Source: an uncultured Clostridia bacterium
Lineage (GTDB): Bacteria; Bacillota; Clostridia; Oscillospirales; Acutalibacteraceae
NCBI GenBank assembly: GCA_937901145.1
Contig: CALCHE010000028.1
Span: 1-37,437, forward strand
DNA length: 37,437 nt
Direction: 5' to 3'
Positions 23,117-31,367 of the stretch are shown here, in pieces; positions within the stretch are counted from its first letter, which is position 1; each line of letters begins with the position of its first letter. Made by a program: the position numbers and the translations under genes. The notes under the pieces were generated by a model, which worked only from the letters and a program-made list of their open reading frames with translations, searched no databases and was not told the origin of the DNA.

Positions 23117-24403
23117 ATGGCAGACAAAAATAATCCCTTTGGCTCATACAGTGAAAGAAATGCAGGCAGAACGGTGCAGAATGTTACCTCGTCTATGTGG
23201 GAACCGATCAGCACAGGCTCTTCTTCATCTGAATATACTCCTGTCAGAAAAAGTCCCTCACAGCCGAAAAAAGCGTCTTCTGCTAAAAAAAATAACGCGG
23301 GAAAGGCTGAGGGTACGCAGAAAAGGAAAGCTTCAGGCTTTGATGTAGGTGAGGACAGAATCTCCGACGGTGGCAGAAAAGCTACCGCTCCTTCTGCCGA
23401 AAAGAAGAAAAAGAGCACTGCATCACCTAAGAAAAAAACACAGAAAAAGGATAAAAAGCCTGTCGGAAGCAAAAGCCGTGAGCCTAAGGGCAGAGATACC
23501 AGAAATATCGAAAGCCGCGAAAATAAGGTAAGAATACAGAAGGAAAAAAAGAGAGCCCGTGACCGTGCCCGCTCCAGGGAAAAGGTGAAAAAGCAGAGCA
23601 GACAGGGAGTTTCCTACGACGAAATGAGGAAAAAGACCAGCCGCTCCAAGCGTCTGAAGGCAAAGATTATAGCTGCCGCTACGGTTCTTATAACTCTTGC
23701 TGTCGTGGCGTGCTGTGTATGTGCCTATGCCTACAGTAAGGGTGCTCCCGTTTCTGTGATAAACATAGTAGGTGAAAGCCGCTACAAAAATGAAAAAATA
23801 CTGGAAAAAGCAAATATCTATGTTGGAATAAATATGCTCTCCGTAAGAGAGAAGACTGTAAATGATGCAGTTACAGGGGCGTTACCTTATATAAAGGATG
23901 TTCAGGTTGACTATCAGTTCCCCGACACTCTTGTTCTGAATGTTACTCCTACTCAGGAAAAATACCTGATTTCAAACGGTACAGGCTTTATTTGCCTTGA
24001 TGCCGACGGAAAGGTGCTCTCGCTTAATAAAAAGAAGCTTACTGACGGAAGATATCTTGCCGAGGGCTTCGAGGAGCAGGCGGCAGAGACAGGAAAGGCT
24101 TATGTTCCGACAGAGAATAACCTTCCCAAATATGAAAAGGTTAAAGAGATAGTTGCCGTGCTGGAAAAATCAGGCAGATTTACTAAGGGTGTAATCGATG
24201 TTACGGATCTCGGTAATGTAAATGTTATTTATGATTCGAGGATAAACATCTATCTCGGAAGCTGTGACAAGCTCGAAAGTCAGCTCGAATTTGCTATGAA
24301 TATAATCGAAAAAGATCAGGATATCATCAACGGACAGACGGGCTATATCGAGACCCGCTATGAGGGACAGGCAACCTTCAAGCCGGGAAGCATGAATAAA
24401 TAA
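23117..24403 (+). CDS. divIB: Cell division protein DivIB/FtsQ with a long basic cytoplasmic tail
   Basis: A 428-residue bitopic protein. Residues 1 to about 190 are a low-complexity basic region rich in Lys, Arg and Ser. One membrane helix follows (IIAAATVLITLAVVACCVCAYAYS), then a POTRA-type domain (PVSVINIVGESRYKNEKILEKA) and the FtsQ beta domain (YIKDVQVDYQFPDTLVLNVTP). DivIB/FtsQ scaffolds the FtsL-DivIC complex at the septum. ATG 23117 is chosen because GAAAGGAGTG lies six bases upstream; an in-frame start at 23060 has none. The tail is far longer than in E. coli FtsQ (about 25 residues). ftsA, usual next, is absent. Confidence 0.9.
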   Translation: MADKNNPFGSYSERNAGRTVQNVTSSMWEPISTGSSSSEYTPVRKSPSQPKKASSAKKNNAGKAEGTQKRKASGFDVGEDRISDGGRKATAPSAEKKKKSTASPKKKTQKKDKKPVGSKSREPKGRDTRNIESRENKVRIQKEKKRARDRARSREKVKKQSRQGVSYDEMRKKTSRSKRLKAKIIAAATVLITLAVVACCVCAYAYSKGAPVSVINIVGESRYKNEKILEKANIYVGINMLSVREKTVNDAVTGALPYIKDVQVDYQFPDTLVLNVTPTQEKYLISNGTGFICLDADGKVLSLNKKKLTDGRYLAEGFEEQAAETGKAYVPTENNLPKYEKVKEIVAVLEKSGRFTKGVIDVTDLGNVNVIYDSRINIYLGSCDKLESQLEFAMNIIEKDQDIINGQTGYIETRYEGQATFKPGSMNK

Positions 24404-24440
24404 GCAGTAACTTTCATAATAAAAAATATACGGTTTATTA

Positions 24441-24469
24441 TTGTATTTTTTGAAATACTGTGTTATAAT
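24441..24469 (+). promoter_or_regulatory. Sigma-A promoter of ftsZ
   Basis: TTGTAT (24441-24446) and TATAAT (24464-24469) have a 17-base spacer. The leader to the ftsZ ATG is about 80 bases. Confidence 0.85.
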
Positions 24470-24557
24470 GACTTGAATAATAGGTTGTCGCAGTATTTTT
24501 GTGCGGCAGACATAATTTAAAATTACCAGATTAAAATATATTTTAGGAGGAAGTAAA

Positions 24558-25913
24558 ATGGGCTTCGTAATGGATAACGAAAATATCGCTTATAACCAGA
24601 TTAAAGTAGTCGGTGTCGGCGGTGGCGGCGGTAATGCCGTTAACGGAATGGTTGAATCAGGCATCGTAGGTGTTGAGTTCCTTTCAATCAATACCGACAG
24701 ACAGATTCTCGAAAACTCAAAAGCAACTCACAAAATTCAGATCGGTGAAAAGGTTACAGGCTGTATGGGTGCAGGCGGTGATCCTGCAGTAGGCAGAAAG
24801 GCCGCTGAGGAAAGCCGCGATGTAATCGCCGATGCTTTACGCTCCACTGATATGGTATTTATCACCGCAGGTATGGGCGGCGGTACAGGTACAGGCGCAG
24901 CTCCCGTTGTTGCAGAAATCGCACGTGAGCTCGGTGCTCTTACAGTAGGTATCGTAACCAAACCCTTCAAATTTGAAGGTAAAAAAAGAATGCAGCAGGC
25001 AGAGGACGGCATCAGAGAGCTTGAAAAGCACGTTGACAGCCTTATTGTTATTCCTAATGAAAGACTTAAGCTTCTCGGCGATAAATCTCTTTCAATGAAG
25101 GATGCCTTCGGTAAAGCAAATAATGTTTTATGGCAGGGTGTAAAGAGTATTTCAGATACTATCAAGGTTCCCGGCTATATCAACCTCGACTTCGCTGATA
25201 TCAAAAGTGTAATGAAGGATGCAGGCCTTGCTCATATGGGTATCGGTTCAGGTAAGGGTGCAGACTGCGCAGCCGAAGCTACCAAGCAGGCTATCACCAG
25301 TCCTCTTCTCGAAACAGCTATCGACGGTGCAAGCGGTGTTATCATCAATGTTACATGTTCATCAGATATGTCTCTGGATATGATCGAACAGGCAGGTACA
25401 CTTATTTCCGAAGCTACACATCCCGATGCAAACATCATCTTCGGTTCTGTATTTGACGAAGATATGGGCGACGAAATGCGTATCACCGTTATCGCTACAG
25501 GCTTTGGCCTCGAAAAGCAGGAGGAAGCTCCTCAGGCAGCTGAGGTTCAGCAGAATGCACAGGCTGTACAGCAGGGTGCGGCTCCTGAGTTCATCAGCCA
25601 GTCAACAAAGAGCTCTGCAGGCTCCATCTTCACTATGGGCGCAGATGCAGTTGATTTCGCATCCACTAAATTCGGTCAGGGCTTCGCTTCTATCTTTGAT
25701 CAGAGTGCAAAACCCAGAACAGAAGAAAAGGCTCCCGTTTTTGAGACTCCCGTACAGGATATTTCCTCAAATGAGCCCGCAGCTCCCGTTCAGACCTTCG
25801 ATGTAATCGAAACTCCTCCAAAAAAGACAGGCTCCATCTTTGATGAGCCCGACGAGGACGAAAGTGACGTTCTTCCCGTATTCAAGGGCAGAAATATTTT
25901 CGGCAACAACTAA
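24558..25913 (+). CDS. ftsZ: Cell division GTPase FtsZ
   Basis: This 451-residue tubulin homologue polymerises into the division ring. Signatures are VVGVGGGGGNAVNGM, the GTP loop GGGTGTG at 107-113, and NLDFADIKSVM with the T7-loop aspartates. After the globular part (to about 320) comes a Gln/Ala/Pro-rich linker and the conserved C-terminal peptide DVLPVFKGRNIFG, which in other bacteria binds FtsA, SepF or ZapA partners. Because no ftsA is here, SepF is a likely anchor (inference). It has its own promoter, a strong GGAGG site and a terminator, fitting high expression. Confidence 0.98.
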   Translation: MGFVMDNENIAYNQIKVVGVGGGGGNAVNGMVESGIVGVEFLSINTDRQILENSKATHKIQIGEKVTGCMGAGGDPAVGRKAAEESRDVIADALRSTDMVFITAGMGGGTGTGAAPVVAEIARELGALTVGIVTKPFKFEGKKRMQQAEDGIRELEKHVDSLIVIPNERLKLLGDKSLSMKDAFGKANNVLWQGVKSISDTIKVPGYINLDFADIKSVMKDAGLAHMGIGSGKGADCAAEATKQAITSPLLETAIDGASGVIINVTCSSDMSLDMIEQAGTLISEATHPDANIIFGSVFDEDMGDEMRITVIATGFGLEKQEEAPQAAEVQQNAQAVQQGAAPEFISQSTKSSAGSIFTMGADAVDFASTKFGQGFASIFDQSAKPRTEEKAPVFETPVQDISSNEPAAPVQTFDVIETPPKKTGSIFDEPDEDESDVLPVFKGRNIFGNN

Positions 25914-25924
25914 ATCAGATTTTA

Positions 25925-25966
25925 CGGACAACTGCAGTTAAAGGCGGTTGTCCGATTGATTTTGTT
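25925..25966 (+). terminator. Intrinsic terminator of ftsZ
   Basis: CGGACAACTGC (25925-25935) pairs with GCGGTTGTCCG (25944-25954) with one T-G pair, and ATTGATTTTGTT follows. It closes the dcw cluster. Confidence 0.8.
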
Positions 25967-26009
25967 AAAGGAATAAATAATTGTTAATTTTGTTAAAATG
26001 CACTTGACC

Positions 26010-26038
26010 TTTATTGTGTTTTCTGCTAATCTTATAAT
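26010..26038 (+). promoter_or_regulatory. Probable promoter of the first DUF4474-like gene
   Basis: A perfect TATAAT (26033-26038) lies 46 bases before the start. The -35 is less clear: TTTATT with a 17-base spacer, or TTGACC at 26004 with 23 bases, which would be too far. Confidence 0.55.
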
Positions 26039-26084
26039 ACCTCTATTATGATTAAAATTATTCCTTCAGGAGGACTACATAAAT

Positions 26085-27074
26085 ATGGATTTGAAAAAGA
26101 ATAAGATTAATATTATGATTGTTCTGGCACTTATCGTAGTGTGCGGAGGCTCTTTTTTAGGTGTAAGAGCTATGAGTAAAAAAATAGACACAGGTACTAC
26201 CGTGCCTCCTGTTTATGAAATTACCGTTCCTTCCACTACAGCTCCCTCTACCACGGTTCCGAGCACCACTGTGCCTGTTTATTCATCACCTGTCGGTGAC
26301 GAACTTGAAATAGCAGATACCACTCTTAAAATCGAAAGTGTTATCACTACTTTCCCGGTTTCTTCTGTAACTACCACCACTAAGCCTACCACTACGGCTC
26401 CGACGACTACTACCACTAAGCCTACCACTACGGCTCCTACCACAGAAAGAACCACAGCTCCCACTACTACAAATAATAAAACAACCACTAAGAAAAATGA
26501 CGGTAATAACGGTGGTATTTTCGATGAAGGTCTCGCCGGTTATCAGTACAGCACTGACGGAAATTATTACTACACCAGTGATGACCCCTGGCAGAGAGCT
26601 CTCGGCTATCACGAAATCTTTGACATAGGCGCAGGTCTGGTTACTATTTACATCGATACTATGCGCTGTAAGTTTGACTATAAGGATAAGAACTGGATGA
26701 TTCAGTTCTGGAAGGGTCAGTACGGTCTCGTTTTCGTCGGTCACGAAATCGGTGTTTATACTAAGCCGAAATCAAGAGCCGGTGACCACTATGATGCTGC
26801 AAGTAATGAGGATGCTCTTTATATGGAGCTTACCGGTTACCGTGATAACAAAGAAATTTACCACAGAGATTATGCTAAATACTGGTGGTGTACAGGCTTC
26901 GTGCCCGGCACACTTGATAATCTCATGGACCGTTCCGAGCTTTCACTCAAATGCCGAATCACTATGAAGGACTACGATATGCTGCTCGGTTTCTGCGATG
27001 CACTTAAATCAAACGGTATGGTTCTTGGTCAAGATTATGCAACAGACGGTCTGGATGTTCTCGTAACTTGGTAA
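26085..27074 (+). CDS. Secreted or membrane-anchored DUF4474-like protein with Thr/Pro linker
   Basis: A 329-residue protein. An N-terminal hydrophobic helix (about 9-27) can be a signal anchor. Residues about 38-145 are a low-complexity Thr/Pro/Ser linker, typical of exposed, possibly glycosylated, wall-spanning segments. The C-terminal 180 residues form a compact domain with DPWQRALGYHEIFDI, FDYKDKNWMIQFWKGQYG, HYDAASNEDALYMEL, KYWWCTGFVPG and TMKDYDMLLGF. These match what I recall of the DUF4474 family of Firmicutes, whose function is unknown. The same domain recurs in two more genes of this window. It has its own promoter and stands alone. Confidence 0.85.
   Translation: MDLKKNKINIMIVLALIVVCGGSFLGVRAMSKKIDTGTTVPPVYEITVPSTTAPSTTVPSTTVPVYSSPVGDELEIADTTLKIESVITTFPVSSVTTTTKPTTTAPTTTTTKPTTTAPTTERTTAPTTTNNKTTTKKNDGNNGGIFDEGLAGYQYSTDGNYYYTSDDPWQRALGYHEIFDIGAGLVTIYIDTMRCKFDYKDKNWMIQFWKGQYGLVFVGHEIGVYTKPKSRAGDHYDAASNEDALYMELTGYRDNKEIYHRDYAKYWWCTGFVPGTLDNLMDRSELSLKCRITMKDYDMLLGFCDALKSNGMVLGQDYATDGLDVLVTW
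26376..26437 (+). repeat. 26-base direct repeat in the Thr/Pro linker
   Basis: Two identical 26-base copies (26376-26401 and 26412-26437) start 36 bases apart and encode the TKPTTTAP unit. They are part of the linker and can expand or shrink by slippage. Confidence 0.85.
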
Positions 27075-27119
27075 TAAGATATAAAGTTAATTTATTTGCA
27101 AGAAAATTTAAAAAGCGTA

Positions 27120-27148
27120 TTGATTTTTGATACTATATATTGTATAAT
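27120..27148 (+). promoter_or_regulatory. Sigma-A promoter of the surface protein gene
   Basis: TTGATT (27120-27125) and TATAAT (27143-27148) have a 17-base spacer. The leader is about 60 bases, and AGAAAGGAAG precedes the start. Confidence 0.85.
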
Positions 27149-27213
27149 ACTATAGATGATTTGTATATTGCGGCATTGCCGTTGATATAAATCTATAGAA
27201 AGGAAGATTTTAC

Positions 27214-27993
27214 ATGAAAAAGATTTTAGGTATTCTCGTAGTAGCCATGCTTTGCGTATGCATGCTCGTACCCACAGCTTCAGCAGCACTTTCCGATATC
27301 GAACTTGAAGAAATTGCAGGCGGCGTAGGTATCGAAGATTTGGAAGAAATGGAAGCTGCTCTTGATAAGTACTTAGCAGGCGGTTCAGACACCGACAGCA
27401 ATACTAACTCTACAACAGCTACACCCGCTCTTCTCGATCTCAGCTGGCTTACCAGTGTTCTTACCACTGATACTTCTGCTTTCACTGAAATGCTCAGCGG
27501 TTTTGATGCATCAAACCTCGAAGATCTCCTCGCTGTTGTTTCAGAGTCAATGTCAGGCGCAGGTATTGACCTTGCAAGTTTCGATCTCAGCACTCTCGGT
27601 AGCTTCGACATCACAAGCATTCTCAGCAACTCAGCAGTTCTTTCCGGTGGCGATACACAGGATTTAGCATCAACTGTAACCAATCTTACAGCAGGTCTTG
27701 CTGAAACTCTTAAGAGCGGTCTTACAGCACTCGGTCTTGATACTGCTACTATCGAAGGTATTCTTGATAACGAAATCGTTAACTTCTTTGCTAACATGTA
27801 CATCGGCTTCATCGGTGAGGTTGAAGAAGAAACCACAGCTGAAGAAACTACCGAAACAACTACAAAGAAGCCCGCAGTAGTTACCACAGAAACTCCTAAG
27901 ACAGGTGATACATCAGCAGTAGTAGTTGCTATGGCTACACTCGCTATCGCATCAGCTGCAGCAGCAGTTTGCCTTAAGAAAAAGGAAGACTGA
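27214..27993 (+). CDS. Secreted protein with TPKTGD sorting-like C-terminus
   Basis: A 259-residue protein of unknown function. The signal peptide (1-24) ends TASA. The mature part is acidic, helix-prone and made of Ser, Thr, Ala, Leu and Asp repeats of the type DLASFDLSTLGSFDITSIL, followed by a Glu/Thr spacer (EETTAEETTETTTKK). The end has TPKTGD (227-232), a hydrophobic helix and KKKED, the three-part layout of a sortase substrate (LPxTG-like, with Thr for Leu). A sortase is not in the window. Codon choice is strongly biased, and it has a good promoter and a terminator, so it may be abundant. Covalent wall attachment is an inference. Confidence 0.8.
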   Translation: MKKILGILVVAMLCVCMLVPTASAALSDIELEEIAGGVGIEDLEEMEAALDKYLAGGSDTDSNTNSTTATPALLDLSWLTSVLTTDTSAFTEMLSGFDASNLEDLLAVVSESMSGAGIDLASFDLSTLGSFDITSILSNSAVLSGGDTQDLASTVTNLTAGLAETLKSGLTALGLDTATIEGILDNEIVNFFANMYIGFIGEVEEETTAEETTETTTKKPAVVTTETPKTGDTSAVVVAMATLAIASAAAAVCLKKKED

Positions 27994-28030
27994 TTTTTGT
28001 TCTAACTTTTTTATAAAAAAGCTATAATCA

Positions 28031-28063
28031 AACACTCCTCTTAATCGGGGAGTGTTTTTTTGT
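28031..28063 (+). terminator. Intrinsic terminator of the surface protein gene
   Basis: AACACTCC (28031-28038) pairs with GGAGTGTT (28049-28056), followed by T-rich sequence. It lies 37 bases after the stop. Confidence 0.93.
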
Positions 28064-28070
28064 ATAAAAT

Positions 28071-28110
28071 AATACACGGATGTTACAGCGACTGCATCCG
28101 TGTATTTTTT
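28071..28110. terminator. Terminator downstream of the leftward dehydrogenase gene
   Basis: AATACACGGATG (28071-28082) and CATCCGTGTATT (28095-28106) form a perfect 12-base stem. Reading leftward, ATTTTATACA follows. Reading rightward TTTT follows, so it may stop both strands. Confidence 0.88.
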
Positions 28111-28114
28111 ATAT

Positions 28115-29074
28115 TCAGTTTACCACATTCGTCGGCTTGCCGTCTAAGAAGGCTTTTACATTTCCTTCGAAGATTTTCATAAGTCTTGTTCTGGCTTCGA
28201 GACTGGCCCAGGCAATATGGGGAGTGATAATACATTTTTCACATTTAAGAAGGGGACAGTATTCATCGGCAGGTTCCTGAGAAAGAACATCGAGTCCCGC
28301 ACCTGCTATGATACCTTCATTAAGTGCATCGGCCAGGTCCTTTTCCACTATTACGGGCCCTCTTGAGGTATTGATAAGGAAAGCGGATGATTTCATTTTT
28401 TTAAGGAAATTCATATCAACCATTCCTTCTGTTTCTTCCGTGAGGGGACAGTGAAGGGAAAGCACATCACTTTCCTTTATGACTCTTTCTTTGTCGGTGA
28501 ATTCCACTTCGCCGAAGCCGTCGTAGGTTCTGGTGTTCGGTGACCAGGCGATAACCTTCATACCGAAGCCGTTGGCTATGTTCGCTACTGCAGAGCCTAT
28601 CTTGCCGAAGCCGATGATGCCGAAGGTCTTATTTCTGAGCTCTGTGAGAGGTGTTTTCCAGTAACAGAAATGCTCACAGCGACACCACTCACCGTCCTTT
28701 ACACTTTCATTATGTACGGCTACGCTGTTCGTCATTTCTAAAAGAAGCGCGAAAACCAGCTGAGCCACACCGTCGGTGCTGTAGGCGGGAATATTTGAAA
28801 CGGGTATACCTCTTTCTCTTGCGGCCTTTATGTCCACTACATTATAGCCTGTGGAGAGGGTGGCGATGAACTTAAGAGAGGGAAGGGCATCGATGATTTC
28901 TTTGGTGATGAGCTTTTTATTGGTTACGACGATATCTGCATCGGCACATCTTTCCACCACCGCGTCCTGAGGTGTGCTGTCATAAACAGTGTATTCGTCT
29001 ACAGTATCCTTCAGCCAGTCCCAGGAAAGGTCACCGGGATTTTCTGTGTATCCGTCTAAAATAACTAACTTCAT
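28115..29074 (-). CDS. D-2-hydroxyacid dehydrogenase (hydroxypyruvate/glycerate type)
   Basis: A 319-residue NAD(P)-dependent enzyme that interconverts 2-oxoacids and D-2-hydroxyacids. The Rossmann fingerprint GFGKIG is at 155-160; the catalytic triad is Arg238 (NTSRGPV), Glu267 (SQEPAD) and His286 (TPHIAWAS). The last motif with Trp and the overall shape resemble glycerate dehydrogenase/hydroxypyruvate reductase more than D-lactate or phosphoglycerate dehydrogenase, and no ACT domain is present. The start at 29074 is supported by TTTAAAGGAG just upstream; the reading frame is open for 17 more codons. It is transcribed alone and leftward. Confidence 0.9.
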   Translation of the reverse strand: MKLVILDGYTENPGDLSWDWLKDTVDEYTVYDSTPQDAVVERCADADIVVTNKKLITKEIIDALPSLKFIATLSTGYNVVDIKAARERGIPVSNIPAYSTDGVAQLVFALLLEMTNSVAVHNESVKDGEWCRCEHFCYWKTPLTELRNKTFGIIGFGKIGSAVANIANGFGMKVIAWSPNTRTYDGFGEVEFTDKERVIKESDVLSLHCPLTEETEGMVDMNFLKKMKSSAFLINTSRGPVIVEKDLADALNEGIIAGAGLDVLSQEPADEYCPLLKCEKCIITPHIAWASLEARTRLMKIFEGNVKAFLDGKPTNVVN

Positions 29075-29183
29075 AGTAATCTCCTTTAAATATTTGTTGC
29101 CATCAGAGTATATCATATTTGTCACGAAAAGTACATAGTTAATTTTATGACTGTAAAAATTGTTTTAAAAATGCAAAAAAGGC

Positions 29184-29210
29184 TTGACCTTGAAGAGTAT
29201 ATATTATAAA
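29184..29210 (+). promoter_or_regulatory. Possible promoter for the VTT-galK operon
   Basis: TTGACC (29184-29189) and TATAAA (29205-29210) are 15 bases apart, shorter than ideal. A TATAAT at 29220 lacks a clear -35. Confidence 0.4.
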
Positions 29211-29284
29211 ATGAAAATGTATAATAATGTAAAATAGTGTTTTTGTATCTTTGTATCACCAAATTTTAAAATGAGGCGGTTGAT

Positions 29285-30004
29285 TTGAAAAAGGAAAAGA
29301 GCATTCGGTATGTGCTGAATGTTTCGGCTTTTCTGTGTTTCGTTTTTGCTCTCGGTCTTGCGGTGCTTCTGAGACTTTTTAAGTCTGAGCAGTTTCTGGA
29401 CTGGTACAGTAAGTACACGGACACACTTCTTTCTTATGAAATATGGATGCAGGCTTACGGTGCCTCAGCGGTTTCCGTTATCTTCATTCTTCTTAACTAT
29501 ACGGTAAAGGCTGTTATTCCCTGGTTCCCCATTTCCTGTATCTGTGTAGTTGCGGGAGCTTTGTTCAGCTGGTACTATGCTATTATAATAAATATCGCAG
29601 GTCTAATCATTCTTTTCTCCATTAAATTTTTATGGGGGAGAAAATTCGGCGGCGGTAATGCGGAGAAGATATTGCGGAAATATGATTCTGTTTATAATTT
29701 TATCGACAAAAGTAAAACAGGCTCACCGCTTGTGCTTTTTATTCTGCGTTTTATGCCGGGTGTCTCCGTTAATTCTGTGAGCGGTCTTTACGGCGGAACG
29801 GATATTTCTTACGGTAAGTTCATTTTTGTGTCATTGGGCGGCTTTGCGTATAAGCTTTTCACTTACACCGTAATCGGCAGAAATGTATTTGATCCCGCTT
29901 CGGCCAGCTTTATTGTTCCCTTTATGATGCTTTCTGTATTATCGGGGATAGCTCTTATGGCAATCAGCGGAGTGCTGAGCATTCCGTCTTTAAAAGATAA
30001 ATAA
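29285..30004 (+). CDS. TVP38/TMEM64-family (VTT domain) membrane protein
   Basis: A 239-residue protein with about five to six hydrophobic helices. The central part resembles the VTT (SNARE-associated/DedA-related) domain: VIPWFPISCICVVAGALFSWYYAIIINIAGL, then ILRFMPGVSVNSVSGLYGGTDISYGKFIFVSLGG. Related proteins help move lipids or lipid-linked carriers across membranes, but no substrate can be named here. The start is TTG, 5 bases after GAGGCGG; no upstream ATG keeps the frame open. It lies 20 bases before galK and is probably co-transcribed. Confidence 0.82.
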   Translation: MKKEKSIRYVLNVSAFLCFVFALGLAVLLRLFKSEQFLDWYSKYTDTLLSYEIWMQAYGASAVSVIFILLNYTVKAVIPWFPISCICVVAGALFSWYYAIIINIAGLIILFSIKFLWGRKFGGGNAEKILRKYDSVYNFIDKSKTGSPLVLFILRFMPGVSVNSVSGLYGGTDISYGKFIFVSLGGFAYKLFTYTVIGRNVFDPASASFIVPFMMLSVLSGIALMAISGVLSIPSLKDK

Positions 30005-30024
30005 TCAAAGGAAGGTTGATTAAA

Positions 30025-31311
30025 ATGATAAATTCAAAAGAAATGGAAAAATTACTCAAGGAGCAGAGTCTTGATGAAAACTTTGCTGTTGTTTATGAAA
30101 AGTATGCTTACGCTACACAGTATGCGAGATTTCTCGAGGTTCTCGCTGCATTCCGTGAGCTTTTCGATAAGGACGGTGACAGAGAGGTTTCTCTTTTCTC
30201 CGCTCCCGGCAGAAGTGAAATAGGCGGTAACCATACCGACCATAACCACGGTCTTGTTCTTGCTGCAGGTATCAGTCTCGATGCTATCGCAGTAGCGGCT
30301 AAAAATGATGAGGGTATCATCCGAATCAAATCATCAGGCTATCCCATGGATGAGGTTAACTGTGCAGAGCTTGACGTAAAGGATGCCGAAATGGGTAAAA
30401 GTCAGTCTATTATCAGAGGTATTGCTGCCCGCTTCACTCAGCTTGGCTACAAGATAGGCGGCTTCGATGCTACCACAGCTTCACAGGTGCTTTCAGGCTC
30501 AGGCCTTTCTTCATCTGCGGCCTTTGAGGTTCTCGTCTGCACTATGTTTAATCACCTTTATAATGACGGCAAGATCGACCCTGTGGAAATCGCTAAAATT
30601 TCTCAGTACAGTGAAAATGTTTACTTCGGCAAGCCCTGCGGCCTTCTCGACCAGATGGCATGCTCTGTAGGCGGATTCGTTTCCATCGATTTCGAAGATA
30701 CAGATAAGCCCATTATTAACAAGATTGACTTTGATTTCGCATCTTCAGGACACAGCCTTTGCATAGTAGATACCAAGGGCAGTCACTCTGACCTTACTGA
30801 TGAGTATGCAGCTGTAAGACTCGAAATGGAAAGCGTAGCACAGTATTTCGGTAAAAAGGTTCTCCGTGAATGCGAAAAGAAGGATGTTATCGCCAATGCA
30901 GGCGCTATCGCAGAAAAGCTCAGCGAAAGAGCAGTTATCAGAGCCCTTCATTTCTACGGTGAAAATGAAAAGGTAGTTCTCCAGGCTGAAGCTCTCGGCA
31001 GAAACGACTTCGAAGCCTTTAAGGAGCTCATCATCGCCAGCGGCAGATCCTCCTATATGTATAATCAGAATGTTTACACCTGTAAGGCTCCTACAAATCA
31101 GCCCCTTTCTCTTGCTCTTGCCGTAAGTGAGCAGATTCTTTCAGGTAAGGGTGCATGGAGAGTACACGGTGGCGGCTTCGCAGGTACTATTCAGGCCTTT
31201 GTTCCCAACGGTATGATCGGAGAATATACAGATGCAATGAAGTCAATTTTCGGTGACGACTCCTGCTATGTTCTTTCCATCAGACCCTTCGGCGGAGTGG
31301 CATTAGCATAA
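30025..31311 (+). CDS. galK: Galactokinase
   Basis: A 428-residue GHMP kinase that phosphorylates galactose at C1 in the Leloir pathway. The N-terminal substrate motif reads APGRSEIGGNHTDHNHG, a Firmicute variant of GRxNxIGEHTDYNxG. The ATP loop is VLSGSGLSSSAAFEV, and the C-terminal GHMP motif is RVHGGGFAGTIQAFVP. The N-terminal 50 residues precede the signature as usual. ATG 30025 is chosen because AAAGGAAGG lies nine bases upstream; a TTG at 30016 is in frame. galT and galE are not in the window. A fucosidase two genes away suggests use of host or plant glycans. Confidence 0.92.
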   Translation: MINSKEMEKLLKEQSLDENFAVVYEKYAYATQYARFLEVLAAFRELFDKDGDREVSLFSAPGRSEIGGNHTDHNHGLVLAAGISLDAIAVAAKNDEGIIRIKSSGYPMDEVNCAELDVKDAEMGKSQSIIRGIAARFTQLGYKIGGFDATTASQVLSGSGLSSSAAFEVLVCTMFNHLYNDGKIDPVEIAKISQYSENVYFGKPCGLLDQMACSVGGFVSIDFEDTDKPIINKIDFDFASSGHSLCIVDTKGSHSDLTDEYAAVRLEMESVAQYFGKKVLRECEKKDVIANAGAIAEKLSERAVIRALHFYGENEKVVLQAEALGRNDFEAFKELIIASGRSSYMYNQNVYTCKAPTNQPLSLALAVSEQILSGKGAWRVHGGGFAGTIQAFVPNGMIGEYTDAMKSIFGDDSCYVLSIRPFGGVALA

Positions 31312-31367
31312 TACATAATACTTATTATAAAAATACGGGCAAAAATTAATAAAAAAGGAGTATAGAA

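Noticed and set aside
22372..23472. Long open frame of 366 codons on the minus strand
   Set aside because: It lies antisense to the well-supported murA and divIB genes, has a low-complexity Phe/Ser/Leu-rich translation and no ribosome binding site.
26004..26009. TTGACC as -35 box for the first DUF4474-like gene
   Set aside because: The distance to TATAAT is 23 bases, too long for a normal sigma-A promoter.
26370..26440. CRISPR-like repeats
   Set aside because: Only two copies with a 10-base gap inside a coding Thr/Pro linker; no spacers or cas genes.
27210..27887. 225-codon minus-strand frame
   Set aside because: It is the antisense shadow of the Ser/Thr-rich surface protein; its Ser/Val/Arg-rich translation reflects the codon bias of the real gene.
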